Below the pieces are notes generated by a model. That model was not told where the DNA came from and searched no databases. It saw only the letters and a list, made by a program, of their open reading frames with translations. A stretch of 64,000 nt of DNA from Pirellula sp. (GTDB lineage Bacteria; Planctomycetota; Planctomycetia; Pirellulales; Pirellulaceae), in the NCBI GenBank assembly GCA_021300155.1, contig JAJTID010000050.1, forward strand, positions 1-64,000, in the 5' to 3' direction. The translations under genes were made by a program, and so were the position numbers. This document shows positions 8,847-18,837 of this stretch, piece by piece; position 1 is the stretch's first letter, and each line of letters starts with the position of its first letter.

Positions 8847-9782
8847 ATGGTCAACGAGATAAGCCCGATCCTAGTTCGTCTAGAAAAAAATATTGAGTCG
8901 GTCGTACTCGGAAAAAAAGAGGTTGTCCGCCGAATATTGATTGCATTGCTTGCGGGAGAGCATTTGCTCCTTGAAGACGTTCCTGGTGTGGGTAAAACGT
9001 TGCTTGCTAAAGCGATTGCCAAAAGCATCGACGGAAAATTCTCTCGCGTGCAATTTACTCCAGATTTGCTCCCGTCGGACATTATTGGTAGCAGTATCTA
9101 CCATGATGGTGAATTCAAATTCAATCAGGGGCCAATCTTTGCAAACATCGTTCTGGGGGATGAAATCAACCGAGCTCCGCCAAGAACACAGAGCGCATTG
9201 TTGGAGGCGATGAGCGAGCGACAAGCGAGTGTGGATGGAAAAACCTATTCCTTGCCTAATCCGTTCATGGTCATCGCGACACAAAACCCGTTTGAGTTCG
9301 AGGGGACGTACGTTCTTCCTGAAAGTCAGCTCGATCGGTTCATCATGCGGATCGATGTTGGCTATCCGGGTCGTGAGGCAGAACGAAACATTCTTCGATC
9401 GCACCAAGCGGGTGAACCTGTAGAGACGCTCCAGTCTGTCGTGGCTGTCGGTGAGGTTCTTGCGATGCAGCAATTGGTTCGAGCGATTGACATAGAAGAA
9501 TCCATCTTGAATTACTTGCAAGATATTGTCGATGAGACACGGAGGAGCAACGAAATTCAGGTGGGAGTAAGTACGCGAGGTGCTCTCTCCTTTTATAGGG
9601 CTGCCCAAGCCCAAGCGTTTCTCAACGGCCGCGCGTTTGTAGTACCCGACGATGTAAAATCATTAGCGATTGCAGTGCTCGCCCACCGAATCATGCCAAG
9701 AGGTTTTACTGCTGGCAGCGAACGGTCCACAGCGGAGTCGATTATCGATCGATGTCTTCGCAACGTCGATGTTCCTGTTTGA
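8847..9782 (+). CDS. MoxR-family AAA+ ATPase
   Basis: This 311-residue protein has the Walker A motif 'DVPGVGKTLLAK' near residue 45, Walker B with sensor context 'GDEINRAPPRTQSALLEAM' near 108, 'ATQNPFEFEGTYVLPESQLDRF' (the sensor 1/MoxR signature) near 150, and a C-terminal lid with 'GVSTRGALSFYRAAQA'. MoxR ATPases act as chaperone-like assembly or activation factors and are almost always next to DUF58 proteins, as here. The ATG at 8847 is chosen over the upstream TTG of the track (8691), since residues before it do not match the family and would run into the remnant region. DUF58 follows 28 bases downstream. Confidence 0.95.
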   Translation: MVNEISPILVRLEKNIESVVLGKKEVVRRILIALLAGEHLLLEDVPGVGKTLLAKAIAKSIDGKFSRVQFTPDLLPSDIIGSSIYHDGEFKFNQGPIFANIVLGDEINRAPPRTQSALLEAMSERQASVDGKTYSLPNPFMVIATQNPFEFEGTYVLPESQLDRFIMRIDVGYPGREAERNILRSHQAGEPVETLQSVVAVGEVLAMQQLVRAIDIEESILNYLQDIVDETRRSNEIQVGVSTRGALSFYRAAQAQAFLNGRAFVVPDDVKSLAIAVLAHRIMPRGFTAGSERSTAESIIDRCLRNVDVPV

Positions 9783-9810
9783 TCGATAACTTGAATTCGA
9801 AGAGGTTTCG

Positions 9811-11166
9811 ATGCAAACGCAATCCACTCCGATGCCGATCTCAACCGCGACTTTAACCAACGACCTGCTGTCGGTAAAGCCAAAACGTAATCCGTCTTGG
9901 TTGTTAGCACCGTGGCGATTGATTCGTTCTGCAAAGCGAGCAGCGACACCGGTAACCACGCGATTGACACGCGAGGGATGGCAATTCGCTTTCATGGTCG
10001 CGTTTGTTGTGCTAGGAGCGGTGTTACGTGATGTCAATTTGTTGGTCATCTTAGCCGGTACGTTACTTGCGTTACTCCTCATTCAATGGCGAGTTTGTTC
10101 CAAGAGTATGTATGGTTTAACGTTGTATCGAAAATTGCCACGCTCGATCCAAGCAAGGAAAGATTTTGAGATTGAAGTGACGGTCACCAATCCGAAGCGT
10201 TGGCTTGGCGCATGGTTGGTGTTGGCCCAAGATCGCATCATTCACAAACCGTTCCGCCCAGTTTCCAAACAGGTCTCGCAAACGATAGGGTTGTTGTTCT
10301 CGTCGGTCCCACCGGGCGCAGGTCGGACACAGAGGTATCGTTGCAACGTTCAGCAGCGAGGAAGTTACGATTTTCTAGGATCCGAGATCACAACACGATT
10401 TCCCCTCGGCTTGATGCGTGGAATCTTGCCTGTCAAATCGGCTGGAAGCTTCACTGTCCAACCCGCTATCGGAAAGCTGCTGCCGGGGTGGGTCGAGTTG
10501 TTCGACGGAAAAATCACCGGTTTCAAGCATCGTAAGTCTCGTTCGATTTCGGACGAAGGCGAGTTTTTTGGACTCCGTGCCTATCATCCTGGTGACAGTC
10601 CGCGTTGGATACATTGGCGTTCTTCAGCCCGAATGAATGAATTGATGGTGAAGCAGTTTCAACGCACGGACAGCCGTGAGTTGGTCATTGTCCTCGATTT
10701 GCATTCACCATCTTCAACAAAGAAGGATGCGTTCGAAGCCTATTGTCGTGCAGAGGATTTAGCCGTTGAGTTCGTTGCCTCGATCGCACAAAGTGTGGCT
10801 ACTTCCAACTACGCTGTTCTTACTGTTGCCATCGCAGATCACGATCCTACCCTCGCTCTTCGTGTTCAAACGCGGGGCCAGAACACGGCACTACTCGATC
10901 GACTTGGTATAGCGCATGGATTAGAAGTCGACACACTACCGAAGACGCTGGAGCTATTAGAACGAGAGTATCGACGTGTAGAAAATCTTATTGTCGTAAG
11001 TACGCGATCCAAACAACTAGGATTGCAGGTCCAAAACCCCGAAGAATCGAGCAAAAACGTATCCTCTTCGGTTGTATTCTGGAGAAGAGTCGTTTGGCTC
11101 GATTCCTCTCAAGACGAACTTTCAAGATTCTTCGATCCCGCAACTGCTTCGATGAATGGCAATTAA
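9811..11166 (+). CDS. DUF58 domain protein, partner of MoxR
   Basis: The 451-residue protein has two adjacent hydrophobic segments at about residues 58-95, then an extracytoplasmic beta region and the conserved DUF58 signature 'GEFFGLRAYHPGDSPRWIHWRSSARM' near residue 250-275. A von Willebrand A-like segment follows, with 'ELVIVLDLHSPSS' resembling the MIDAS-bearing strand. In the family these proteins pair with MoxR ATPases and are thought to help assemble or regulate envelope complexes. It sits 28 bases after moxR and 18 before the permease gene, so the three form one operon. No transglutaminase or separate VWA protein accompanies it. Confidence 0.92.
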   Translation: MQTQSTPMPISTATLTNDLLSVKPKRNPSWLLAPWRLIRSAKRAATPVTTRLTREGWQFAFMVAFVVLGAVLRDVNLLVILAGTLLALLLIQWRVCSKSMYGLTLYRKLPRSIQARKDFEIEVTVTNPKRWLGAWLVLAQDRIIHKPFRPVSKQVSQTIGLLFSSVPPGAGRTQRYRCNVQQRGSYDFLGSEITTRFPLGLMRGILPVKSAGSFTVQPAIGKLLPGWVELFDGKITGFKHRKSRSISDEGEFFGLRAYHPGDSPRWIHWRSSARMNELMVKQFQRTDSRELVIVLDLHSPSSTKKDAFEAYCRAEDLAVEFVASIAQSVATSNYAVLTVAIADHDPTLALRVQTRGQNTALLDRLGIAHGLEVDTLPKTLELLEREYRRVENLIVVSTRSKQLGLQVQNPEESSKNVSSSVVFWRRVVWLDSSQDELSRFFDPATASMNGN

Positions 11167-11184
11167 CTCTCGATCGGTGGACGC

Positions 11185-14100
11185 ATGTTCTCTTTAGTCA
11201 TTCGAACGATCCTTCATTATCGCCGTGTGTTACTGCCAGTAGTCGCAGGCGTCAGTGTCGCTGGCGCCGTCATTATCGGAGCGTTGATCGTCGGTGATAG
11301 TGTCCGGGGATCGTTGCGTCACATCGCCATGGATCGAATCGGTGCCATCGATTATGTCGTGGTAGCGCCGCGATGGTTCTCGCCGTCTATCGTCGATCGT
11401 TCAGATAAGGCTGTCGAACTTCATGATGTCGTCTTCGTTCAACAGGTAACCGCTAAGAAGGAGCTACGCGTCGATGACAAACAAGTGGTCCATCGCGCCA
11501 ATGAGATGGCATTGTTCGGTGTAGACGATACGTTTTGGAAACTTGGTTCCAGTCGTCCCCAGAAACTACCTGTTGGCGAACAAGTTGTACTGAATCAATC
11601 GCTCGCATCCGTGTTGCATGCAAAGGTTGGAGACAAAATCAATTTATACATTCCAGCGCAGTCTGTGGTTCCAGCGGACAGTGCACTGGGAAAACGCGAT
11701 ATCGATACATTTGCGCTGCCGCGATGGGAAGTGATCGATGTACTTCCCGATGAAAGTCTAGCTCGGTTCTCTCTCCGAAGCGATCAGCGCCCAGCTTGGA
11801 ACGCATTCGTGGATCGGTCCTCGTTGCAATCCGGAATCAAGATTGGAGAAAAGGTCAACGCAATCTTTGCCAAAGGTCAGAGTGGCTCTTTGTTGCAAAA
11901 ACTAAAGCCATCCTTGGCTGACTTGGGATTAGAAGTCAAGCATGTTACCAAACGATTCCCGGCGGATGGCCCAACGGTCCTCGATTACAGTATCGTGACG
12001 ACCGACCAAATGATGTTGCAGGATGCAATCGTCAAACCGATGCTAGCTTCCACCAAAGAATTGAATCCGTCGCCGATTCTCACCTATCTGGCCAATGGCG
12101 TCGAACGAGAGGCGAACGATCGTGCATCGCTGGCGTCCGATCGATCGAGCGTTCCCTATTCGACGATTAGCGCGGTCCACTGGGAAACGCTTTCTGGCAT
12201 GCTGGGTAGTTCATCCGTCGATCAAGCAATCGCAACGGAGCCGAAGCAACAAGATTGGTGTGTCGTCAATCAGTGGTTGGCGAGCGAACTTCGAATTCAA
12301 ATCGGAGATAAGTTAAACATCGACTACTTTTTGCCTGAAACAGTCGAAGGTACCAATGTGGAGAAAAGCTTCTCTGTGAAGGTGGTGGCTATCGCTCCCT
12401 TGACAACACCGAAAAAGCCCAACGTTTTTGACATTTCGCCAACTCCGTTCAACGATTCGAACTGGACACCCACTGTACCTGGAATTACTGACAAAGATTC
12501 TATAGACGATTGGGATACTCCGTTTCCCTTAAAGCGAAAAATTGAAAAACAAGATGACGATTATTGGAGTTTGCAAGGGCTGACTCCGAAACTCTTCATC
12601 GACTACGACTTGGGCGTTTCACTCTTCGGTTCTCGATTTGGTAATGTAACTGGGATTCGTTACGAAAATGTCGACGCAGCAGGCCGGGATCGAGTCGCAA
12701 GTGAATTGCTCGATGTATTGAAGTCGGATTGGGGGAGTATTGGTTGGCGAGATATCCCATTGCACGAGCAACAACTCCAACGGTCAAGCGGTACAACGCC
12801 CTTTGATGCACTGTTTCTTTCGCTTAGTTTCTTCTTGATCGCAGCGGGGCTTCTGCTCGTGGTTCTGCTGTTTCGGCTGTCGATTGAAAAGCGAGCGGAC
12901 CACTGGGGACTGTTGGTAGCAACAGGTTGGACGAGAAAATCGGTAAGACGATTGTTGTTGATGGAGGGTTCTATTCTGGCGGCGATAGGAGCTTCCGTGG
13001 GAATTGTTTTGGGTATCGGTTATGCGTATGCGATGATTGCGTTGCTCAAGACATGGTGGGTAGGAGCGATCTCGGTATCGTTCTTGGATTACTATTTGCG
13101 ACCGCTGAGTCTTGTGATGGGCTGGGGTATAACCTGGATAGCGGCCATCGGGGCGATCTTGGTCGCGACTCGCAAACTCAACCATAGCCCTATCGCGTCA
13201 TTGCTTAAAGGGCGCATCGAAGAATTGCAGTTCCATCAAAGACCTTCGAACTGGTTGCGTTGGGTTGGCGTTTTTTGTGCGGTAGCTGGAGTCGGAACGC
13301 TCGCGATGGGGAGTGGGTTGCAAGGGCAAGCGCAAGCGGGTGCATTTGTTGGCGGCGGCATGTTGTTCATGATGTTCGGGCTGTCCTATGTTTGGCAAAA
13401 ATTGAAGACAGGCAAAAGCCGTTGGTCGGCCATTCCATCCGGCGTGGATTTGGCTCGGAGCAATGCGAAGCGGTCACCCACCCGCAGTATTCTCGCGATT
13501 GCCTTGGTATCGATCGCATCGTTTCTTATTCTGTCGATGAGTTTATTCCAAGCGACACCGACAGAGCCAGGCTTAGGCGGCTTTCAGTTCCTCGGCAAAA
13601 GCTCTAGTCCTATTTATTCCGAGATTGGAAATCCTGTTGTACGCAAAGAGGCTCTTGGTGGTCGATCGGAAGAATTAGGCGACATAGAAATCGTATCGAT
13701 GCGACTGCGTGGAGGGGATGATGCGAGTTGTAATAATCTCTACCAAGCGAGCGAGCCACAGATTCTCGGCGTCTCGCCCAGAATTTCGGCGATCGATGTC
13801 GATGCAAAAGGCAAATCCCGTTTTGCATGGTTTCAAACAGCGACCACGAGTCATTCTCCTTGGCGATCACTCGAAGAATCTGCGACGGGTGAAGCCGAGG
13901 CTCCGCTTCCTGTCGTCATTGACCAGAATACTGCCTTATGGGCATTGCATCTGGGTGGGTACGTAGGCGAGCGATTTGCCTATGAGTTTGATGGCAAGAA
14001 GATACATTTTCGAACCGTGGGAGTTTTGCAAAACACCATTCTGCAAGGAAGCTTGTTGATCGGAGAATCGAATTTTGAACAGGTCTTTCCAGCCATCACG

Positions 14101-14631
14101 GGTTATAGAAGCTTCTTGGTCCAGGTCCCGGCGAAATTGCGGTCGAAATCGGATGAAATCAAAGCGGTACTGGAGGACGGATGGGAAGAACCTGGGCTGA
14201 GTTTGGTTCGCAGCGATAGTGTGCTGTCGCAGTTATTGGCAGTGCAGAACACCTATCTCTCCGCATTTCAACTTCTTGGAGCGCTCGGACTATTATTAGG
14301 AACGATTGGTCTTGGAGTTGCTCAACTTCGGGGAGCCATGGAACGCAGTTCCGAGCTTGCAGCCATGAGGGCGATCGGCTTTACGAAAGGTCGCCTGACC
14401 TGGTTGCTCTCTTTAGAAAATGGTTGGCAACTGATGCGAGGAATGTTGATTGGGACCGTGGCAGCAGCGTTCGCAACCATTCCTGCGTTGATGAGCGGTC
14501 AACCCTTTGGCGGGATCGTGAATCCGATGTTGATGTTGCTGCTTATTGTGGTTCTCGGCGCGCTAACGAGTTGGTTGTCTGCTTGGCTAGCCATGCGAGC
14601 GCCATTATTGCAGTCTTTGCGTGCGAAATGA
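11185..14631 (+). CDS. Very large FtsX-type ABC transporter permease
   Basis: At 1148 residues this is a fused or duplicated FtsX/MacB-type permease. An N-terminal membrane anchor (about residues 12-40) is followed by a large extracytoplasmic region to about 530. A first membrane block ('FLSLSFFLIAAGLLLVVLLF', then 'GSILAAIGASVGIVLGIGYA') spans about 535-670. There is a second segment 'SILAIALVSIASFLILS' near 765, and a last FtsX block with 'SAFQLLGALGLLLGTIGLGVAQL' at about 1030-1148 including 'RAIGFTKGRLTWLL', the typical cytoplasmic coupling loop. Such proteins are mechanotransmission or lipoprotein/macrolide export permeases. No ATP-binding subunit is next to it; that is odd for this family. 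Confidence 0.88.
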   Translation: MFSLVIRTILHYRRVLLPVVAGVSVAGAVIIGALIVGDSVRGSLRHIAMDRIGAIDYVVVAPRWFSPSIVDRSDKAVELHDVVFVQQVTAKKELRVDDKQVVHRANEMALFGVDDTFWKLGSSRPQKLPVGEQVVLNQSLASVLHAKVGDKINLYIPAQSVVPADSALGKRDIDTFALPRWEVIDVLPDESLARFSLRSDQRPAWNAFVDRSSLQSGIKIGEKVNAIFAKGQSGSLLQKLKPSLADLGLEVKHVTKRFPADGPTVLDYSIVTTDQMMLQDAIVKPMLASTKELNPSPILTYLANGVEREANDRASLASDRSSVPYSTISAVHWETLSGMLGSSSVDQAIATEPKQQDWCVVNQWLASELRIQIGDKLNIDYFLPETVEGTNVEKSFSVKVVAIAPLTTPKKPNVFDISPTPFNDSNWTPTVPGITDKDSIDDWDTPFPLKRKIEKQDDDYWSLQGLTPKLFIDYDLGVSLFGSRFGNVTGIRYENVDAAGRDRVASELLDVLKSDWGSIGWRDIPLHEQQLQRSSGTTPFDALFLSLSFFLIAAGLLLVVLLFRLSIEKRADHWGLLVATGWTRKSVRRLLLMEGSILAAIGASVGIVLGIGYAYAMIALLKTWWVGAISVSFLDYYLRPLSLVMGWGITWIAAIGAILVATRKLNHSPIASLLKGRIEELQFHQRPSNWLRWVGVFCAVAGVGTLAMGSGLQGQAQAGAFVGGGMLFMMFGLSYVWQKLKTGKSRWSAIPSGVDLARSNAKRSPTRSILAIALVSIASFLILSMSLFQATPTEPGLGGFQFLGKSSSPIYSEIGNPVVRKEALGGRSEELGDIEIVSMRLRGGDDASCNNLYQASEPQILGVSPRISAIDVDAKGKSRFAWFQTATTSHSPWRSLEESATGEAEAPLPVVIDQNTALWALHLGGYVGERFAYEFDGKKIHFRTVGVLQNTILQGSLLIGESNFEQVFPAITGYRSFLVQVPAKLRSKSDEIKAVLEDGWEEPGLSLVRSDSVLSQLLAVQNTYLSAFQLLGALGLLLGTIGLGVAQLRGAMERSSELAAMRAIGFTKGRLTWLLSLENGWQLMRGMLIGTVAAAFATIPALMSGQPFGGIVNPMLMLLLIVVLGALTSWLSAWLAMRAPLLQSLRAK

Positions 14632-14652
14632 TCGCCCGCTGTTTTCTTTCGA

Positions 14653-16137
14653 CTAACGCGGCAATCGTGGGCGAGACGAGTCTGATTTCGAAGTCGAAAC
14701 AGCGGCACCTTCGGGTTTCGACTCAGGTGTGGTGGTTGCTGAGGCTGCTTCCACGGACTTGCTATCCAGTTTGGTCGGCCAATTGATCAGTTCAAAGGTG
14801 CTGATGATCTGTGCGTCCTCTGCCGCAAACTCTTGTAGTTGATCTGCATTGAGCATGAAGACGGCAATGGCGCGTCGCCCATCATCGTTCGAGATGTGAT
14901 AGTGTATCCATACGATATCTACCCCTTGGGCTGAACCACGTGATGCTACGCGTAGCGCGCGCATGCCACTGGACGTCACCCGCTCGGAAGATTCTAAGAT
15001 CTCTACGAGACTGGTTCCGAGCGACGTTTTCACGTCAGCGACAAATCCATCCATGCTCAGTTGTCGACCTGATTCATAGTCAATCATGTTGGTTACGTTG
15101 CATTGTGCAACACGATGATTGTCAATAATATATCGGTACGTCGCTTCTTCCCCGCTGTCGCGATAGGTCATCCAGTTGCGGCTTGCCAAGAAGCGGAAAA
15201 AGCCCAGATCCGACTGGAATTGCTGGAGCGAAGCCGCTTCCAATGTTGGTGTTCGGGAAGCAATCGATTGGAGAGTGAGGCCGCTAGAAATCTCCTCGAT
15301 TCTAGCACGACGCATTTGAATTTGAGCCATCACCTTGAAGCCTGGTGAACGTTCAGAGATATCGCGAGTCTCCTCGACATTCGCTGCAAACCAAGTGACG
15401 CACCCCGAGCTGCGATCCACTTGTGCTTTTCCATCCACCGTGATGGTTGTCGCAACATTATGAACCGAAGCAGCAACGGATCCTTTCAATTCGAGCTGGG
15501 CACTCTTGTCGTCGTTCTTGACAAGATAAACGCTCAATCCACCATCGAGAACCGCTTCGACTCCCAATAGATAGCATGTAGAATCGTTATCCACTTTCCA
15601 GCTATCGTTGACTCGGACTTCTTTTTTGGTCAAGAGGCTGTCAAGGAACATGGAATTGATTGGAATGTCAATCAATTCTCTCTCCGAAGCAAACAGCGGA
15701 TTGTCCAAACATGCCGTCATCATCTCACGATCGTTACCCATCTTTACGATATCGCGGCACGATTCCCGCAATTTTGTCTTGGTGATCGTGCGATCTACTT
15801 GCACTTCTGACTCTGCTTCGAGAACACGCACGTACGATTTGCATTCGGCTAGCGACATACCGATTTGGATATGTTCCTCGACGTCCACTAACGTACTGGC
15901 CTGAATCGGGGCGGTTTTCGCAGTAATCGCAGTGCCCTTGCTTGTCTTGGCATCGTTGATTTGACTCTTGAGACGAATCTCCCCATTCAGTTTGACGACT
16001 GTCCGCACTCGAAACATCGAGCTGGGCTTATTGGCTGACGCGAACGAACGATTGTGAACATTTCCAATAACCAACCCAGCGGCGAGACTGCCCAGAATCC
16101 AGGAACGACGATCCATCATCGGCTTTGGTAATGTCAT
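14653..16137 (-). CDS. Exported protein of unknown function
   Basis: I do not recognise the family. The 494-residue form starting at ATG 16137 is preferred to the TTG at 16170; MDRRSWILG at 16116-16119 is another candidate. 'RRSWILGSLAAGLVIGN' near the N-terminus looks like a signal sequence, possibly Tat-like because of the two arginines. The body is a mix of short beta strands, rich in Glu, Ser and Thr ('DDGRRAIAVFMLNADQLQEFA', 'VTSSGMRALRVASRGSAQG'), with an Ala/Ser/Pro-rich tail. It converges with the permease gene, their stops 21 bases apart. The function is unknown; it may be a planctomycete-specific periplasmic or surface protein. Confidence 0.6.
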   Translation of the reverse strand: MTLPKPMMDRRSWILGSLAAGLVIGNVHNRSFASANKPSSMFRVRTVVKLNGEIRLKSQINDAKTSKGTAITAKTAPIQASTLVDVEEHIQIGMSLAECKSYVRVLEAESEVQVDRTITKTKLRESCRDIVKMGNDREMMTACLDNPLFASERELIDIPINSMFLDSLLTKKEVRVNDSWKVDNDSTCYLLGVEAVLDGGLSVYLVKNDDKSAQLELKGSVAASVHNVATTITVDGKAQVDRSSGCVTWFAANVEETRDISERSPGFKVMAQIQMRRARIEEISSGLTLQSIASRTPTLEAASLQQFQSDLGFFRFLASRNWMTYRDSGEEATYRYIIDNHRVAQCNVTNMIDYESGRQLSMDGFVADVKTSLGTSLVEILESSERVTSSGMRALRVASRGSAQGVDIVWIHYHISNDDGRRAIAVFMLNADQLQEFAAEDAQIISTFELINWPTKLDSKSVEAASATTTPESKPEGAAVSTSKSDSSRPRLPR

Positions 16138-16268
16138 GATTTGCAAGATAGCATTCGGCGAGGGAAGCAACAGTTACAATACGTGTTCGATCGGTTGTTA
16201 CAGGGTACTGCCCTCATACGAATCTGAATATTGATTAGATTCTGCCTGGATAACCTCATGTGCCTACT

Positions 16269-16296
16269 TTGACACCCGGTTTTTCAAAGGGATAAT
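16269..16296 (+). promoter_or_regulatory. Sigma-70-type promoter for the FHA gene
   Basis: TTGACA at 16269-16274 is a perfect -35 and GATAAT at 16291-16296 matches five of six -10 bases, with 16 bases between them. It predicts a start of transcription near 16303 and a leader of about 105 bases before the FHA protein start at 16408. No competing start codon with good context lies in between. Confidence 0.6.
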
Positions 16297-16407
16297 GTTA
16301 ATGCCAGCACAAAGCGTTAGCGAAGTGGATTAACATGATAATGCAAAGTGCCTGTGCTTTTCTCTTCCTCTTTTCCTGAAGTTGCCCGATACGTTTCGGT
16401 TAATCCC

Positions 16408-16851
16408 ATGTATTACAGACTTGTTCCAGACAATCCGATCACAGGTGTTGGTCCGCAAGGCTGGAATCTCAGCCTTCCATGCACAGTAGGACGAAACCCT
16501 GATTTGCAAGTTTGTATTGATGACGACTCGATCAGTCGATCGCATTGCCAGCTATTGCTGGGGCCAGATGAAGGTGTCCAAATTCGGGACCTTGGTTCGT
16601 TGAATGGCACTTATGTCAACGGTGAGCGAATCAAAGGAATCCACTCTTTGGTTCCAGGTGACGTGCTTCAAATCGGATCAGTCTCGGTGCGGGTTGATTA
16701 TGCATCCGACACAGATCCAGGTAAACCTCCTCCCAAACGAGTGTCTGCACCGAACAATGCAACACAACCGATGAAGGTGATTCATCCGGAAAAATTCACC
16801 ATGCGCGAGATCGTCGAACCTGAAAGGAAGTGGTGGGAGTTTTGGAAGTAG
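16408..16851 (+). CDS. FHA domain protein
   Basis: This 147-residue protein (ATG at 16408, residue 21 of the track ORF) has one forkhead-associated domain, a phosphothreonine-binding module. The hallmark residues are present: 'GRNPDLQVCIDD' near residue 28, 'DSISRSHCQLLL' near 41, and 'LGSLNGTYVNGERI' near 63. The tail ends in a Trp-rich motif, 'KWWEFWK', after a Pro/basic linker; its role is unknown, but it could contact a membrane or partner. There is no kinase in the window. The PP2C phosphatase at 4.1 kb is the only other phospho-signalling gene. It converges with the GHL10 gene 77 bases downstream. Confidence 0.9.
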   Translation: MYYRLVPDNPITGVGPQGWNLSLPCTVGRNPDLQVCIDDDSISRSHCQLLLGPDEGVQIRDLGSLNGTYVNGERIKGIHSLVPGDVLQIGSVSVRVDYASDTDPGKPPPKRVSAPNNATQPMKVIHPEKFTMREIVEPERKWWEFWK

Positions 16852-16928
16852 TCTTGGCTAGCCCAACCGACGTTTGAAGCCTTCTAAAGGACTTCAAGGG
16901 CTAGGGATTGAATCCTAAAGCTTAAGGT

Positions 16929-18521
16929 CTATTTCAATTCCAGCGAATCTCGGTTGCTCTCATTTCCGCAACGATCGATTGCGGAGCAAACTACAGGCCC
17001 TTTCTCTCCGGATGCGTAGAGACTAGAAAGGTCAAAGGACCATTCGTTGCTGTAAGGTGCCACCGACGGAACAATCTTTAGTTTCCAATCGACTCCAGAT
17101 TTAGTCCAAATGGCTAAGCTCGAAACATCATCACTTTTTGTCAAGTTGACTACCAAGGTCTTTTTTCCATTGATGTCACGAATATTCAATGTTGGTTTTG
17201 CCGGTGGATCGTTATCGAGCCATGGAAAGGCAGGTGTTACCGCAGGCGATTGGTAAATCCCTGCAAGCATCTGATCATTCAAGCCTTTTCGGTTCTCCAG
17301 CAAACACTTCATACTAAAGTGAACGTGCCCGATGACGCGATCATCCTTTGCTCCATACTCACGAGTCATCTTGATTTGGTTCATAATCTCCGATGGCTGC
17401 CAAGAGGATTCCGAATTGTTGACTCGGCTCGTGTAGATTCCGGGCCACACGTACCGCTTCAGCTTGTTCTCTTTTGCCCAGTAATCAAGGAGAACTCCAA
17501 AGGCTTGGGGCGATTGTTCGATTTTCCAATAGAGTTGAGGTGTGAAGTAGTCTAGCCAACCTTGCTCAAGCCATAGTTCGGCGTCGGCATATAGTTTGTC
17601 GTATTGACTAAAGCCCACGATTCCTGGTGGTCTTTTTGATGGTTTGCCGATTCCGAAGGGACTGATCCCAAACTTGACGTGTTTCTTTTCCTTTTTGATC
17701 TCTGTATAGATCTTTTCGATTAATCGATCGACATTTCGCCGACGCCAGTGATCGCGGCTAAGCTTGTTTCCTTTTTCAAGTTCACTTGCTAGATAGGTAT
17801 GCCAAGATGGCTCATCGGGAAACGGAACTTCGACCGCGGACTTCTGCGTTGTACTGTTATTACTATCTCCCAGGCCATTGGAAGTTTCCGTCACTGGGTA
17901 TGGATAAAAGTAATCATCCATGTGGACACCGTCGATGTCGTAACGTCGAACAACATCGAGAATGACGCGGATAGTTTGCTCGGCTGCCACTGGTTCTGCA
18001 GGATCCATCCATTCATAACCACCATAGAACTTCACCGCTTCTGGGTTTCGATTAGATATATGACTTGGTGCGTTCTTCGATTTTGCGGCTGTATGCCTGG
18101 CGCGATAGGGATTGAACCATGTATGGAGTTCCAATCCTCGAGCGTGTGACTCGCGAACCCATTCCTCGAGCGGATCGTATTGCGATGGTGGGGCCTTGCC
18201 CTGTTCACCTGTCAAGAACTCTGACCATGGTTCAAGTTCCGAGCGATAAATTGCGTCGGCACATGGTCGAACTTGAAACACGACTGCATTAAGTTGGAGA
18301 GATTGACATTTGTCCAAGATCGCAATCATCTCTTTGCGCAACTGTTCGACCGGAAGTCCGGGCTTCGAGGGCCAATCAATATTGGCGACCGTCGCGACCC
18401 ACACCGCTCGAAATTCACGAGGTAGTACAGGTGGAGTCGCGGGGGCTTGGCCTAGTGACGCAGTTGCCCACGTACAACAAAGAGTTGCAAGAAGACAAAG
18501 ATTGAAGAATGACGATCGCAT
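16929..18521 (-). CDS. GHL10-type glycoside-hydrolase-like secreted protein
   Basis: The 530-residue form starts at ATG 18521, which gives a clear signal peptide ('SSFFNLCLLATLCCTWATASLGQ'). The body matches the glycosyl-hydrolase-like 10 (former DUF187, YngK) TIM-barrel family: 'FRAVWVATVANIDWPSKPGL' near residue 35, 'LNAVVFQVRPCADA' near 83, 'DIDGVHMDDYFYPYP' near 190, and 'WLDYFTPQLYWKIEQSP' near 320. In the family the barrel is thought to act on a glycan. The C-terminal 110 residues look like a fibronectin-type or immunoglobulin-like beta domain. It probably acts in the periplasm or outside the cell; the substrate is unknown. Confidence 0.88.
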   Translation of the reverse strand: MRSSFFNLCLLATLCCTWATASLGQAPATPPVLPREFRAVWVATVANIDWPSKPGLPVEQLRKEMIAILDKCQSLQLNAVVFQVRPCADAIYRSELEPWSEFLTGEQGKAPPSQYDPLEEWVRESHARGLELHTWFNPYRARHTAAKSKNAPSHISNRNPEAVKFYGGYEWMDPAEPVAAEQTIRVILDVVRRYDIDGVHMDDYFYPYPVTETSNGLGDSNNSTTQKSAVEVPFPDEPSWHTYLASELEKGNKLSRDHWRRRNVDRLIEKIYTEIKKEKKHVKFGISPFGIGKPSKRPPGIVGFSQYDKLYADAELWLEQGWLDYFTPQLYWKIEQSPQAFGVLLDYWAKENKLKRYVWPGIYTSRVNNSESSWQPSEIMNQIKMTREYGAKDDRVIGHVHFSMKCLLENRKGLNDQMLAGIYQSPAVTPAFPWLDNDPPAKPTLNIRDINGKKTLVVNLTKSDDVSSLAIWTKSGVDWKLKIVPSVAPYSNEWSFDLSSLYASGEKGPVVCSAIDRCGNESNRDSLELK

Positions 18522-18837
18522 GCTGCTTGGGTCTTGATGGGACTTCAATTACTTCATCCAAAACTGAAAGCTAACGTTTTTCAGTTCACAATACCAGTCG
18601 GTACCGCTGCAGTTTTTGAAAGAAACTAAGGAGTCCTAGGTAAAGTACAGAATCCCCCAACGTTGCCATCTCTTGCTTTATTCTAGGCTAACACGGATCG
18701 TCAGTTTCCTGGTTGTCAAAGTGTATTGGATTGTGAAACTGCCGATTGAGGTCGCAGCCAAACTCGGCTCGGCAATAGACCTTGAATTGAATCTGATTGG
18801 AATGGCTCTTGGACAAGCTTCGAGCTTCGCCGCACAC

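Noticed and set aside
8880-9614. 244-residue minus-strand ORF
   Set aside because: It is antisense to the MoxR ATPase, whose motifs are intact on the plus strand.
12784-13185. Gln/Arg/His-rich 133-residue minus-strand ORF
   Set aside because: It is antisense to membrane segments of the permease; its composition is a mirror of hydrophobic codons.
16865-16910. TTGAAG...CTTCAA hairpin between the FHA and GHL10 genes
   Set aside because: Six-base stem, long loop and no U-tract, so it is not a convincing terminator.
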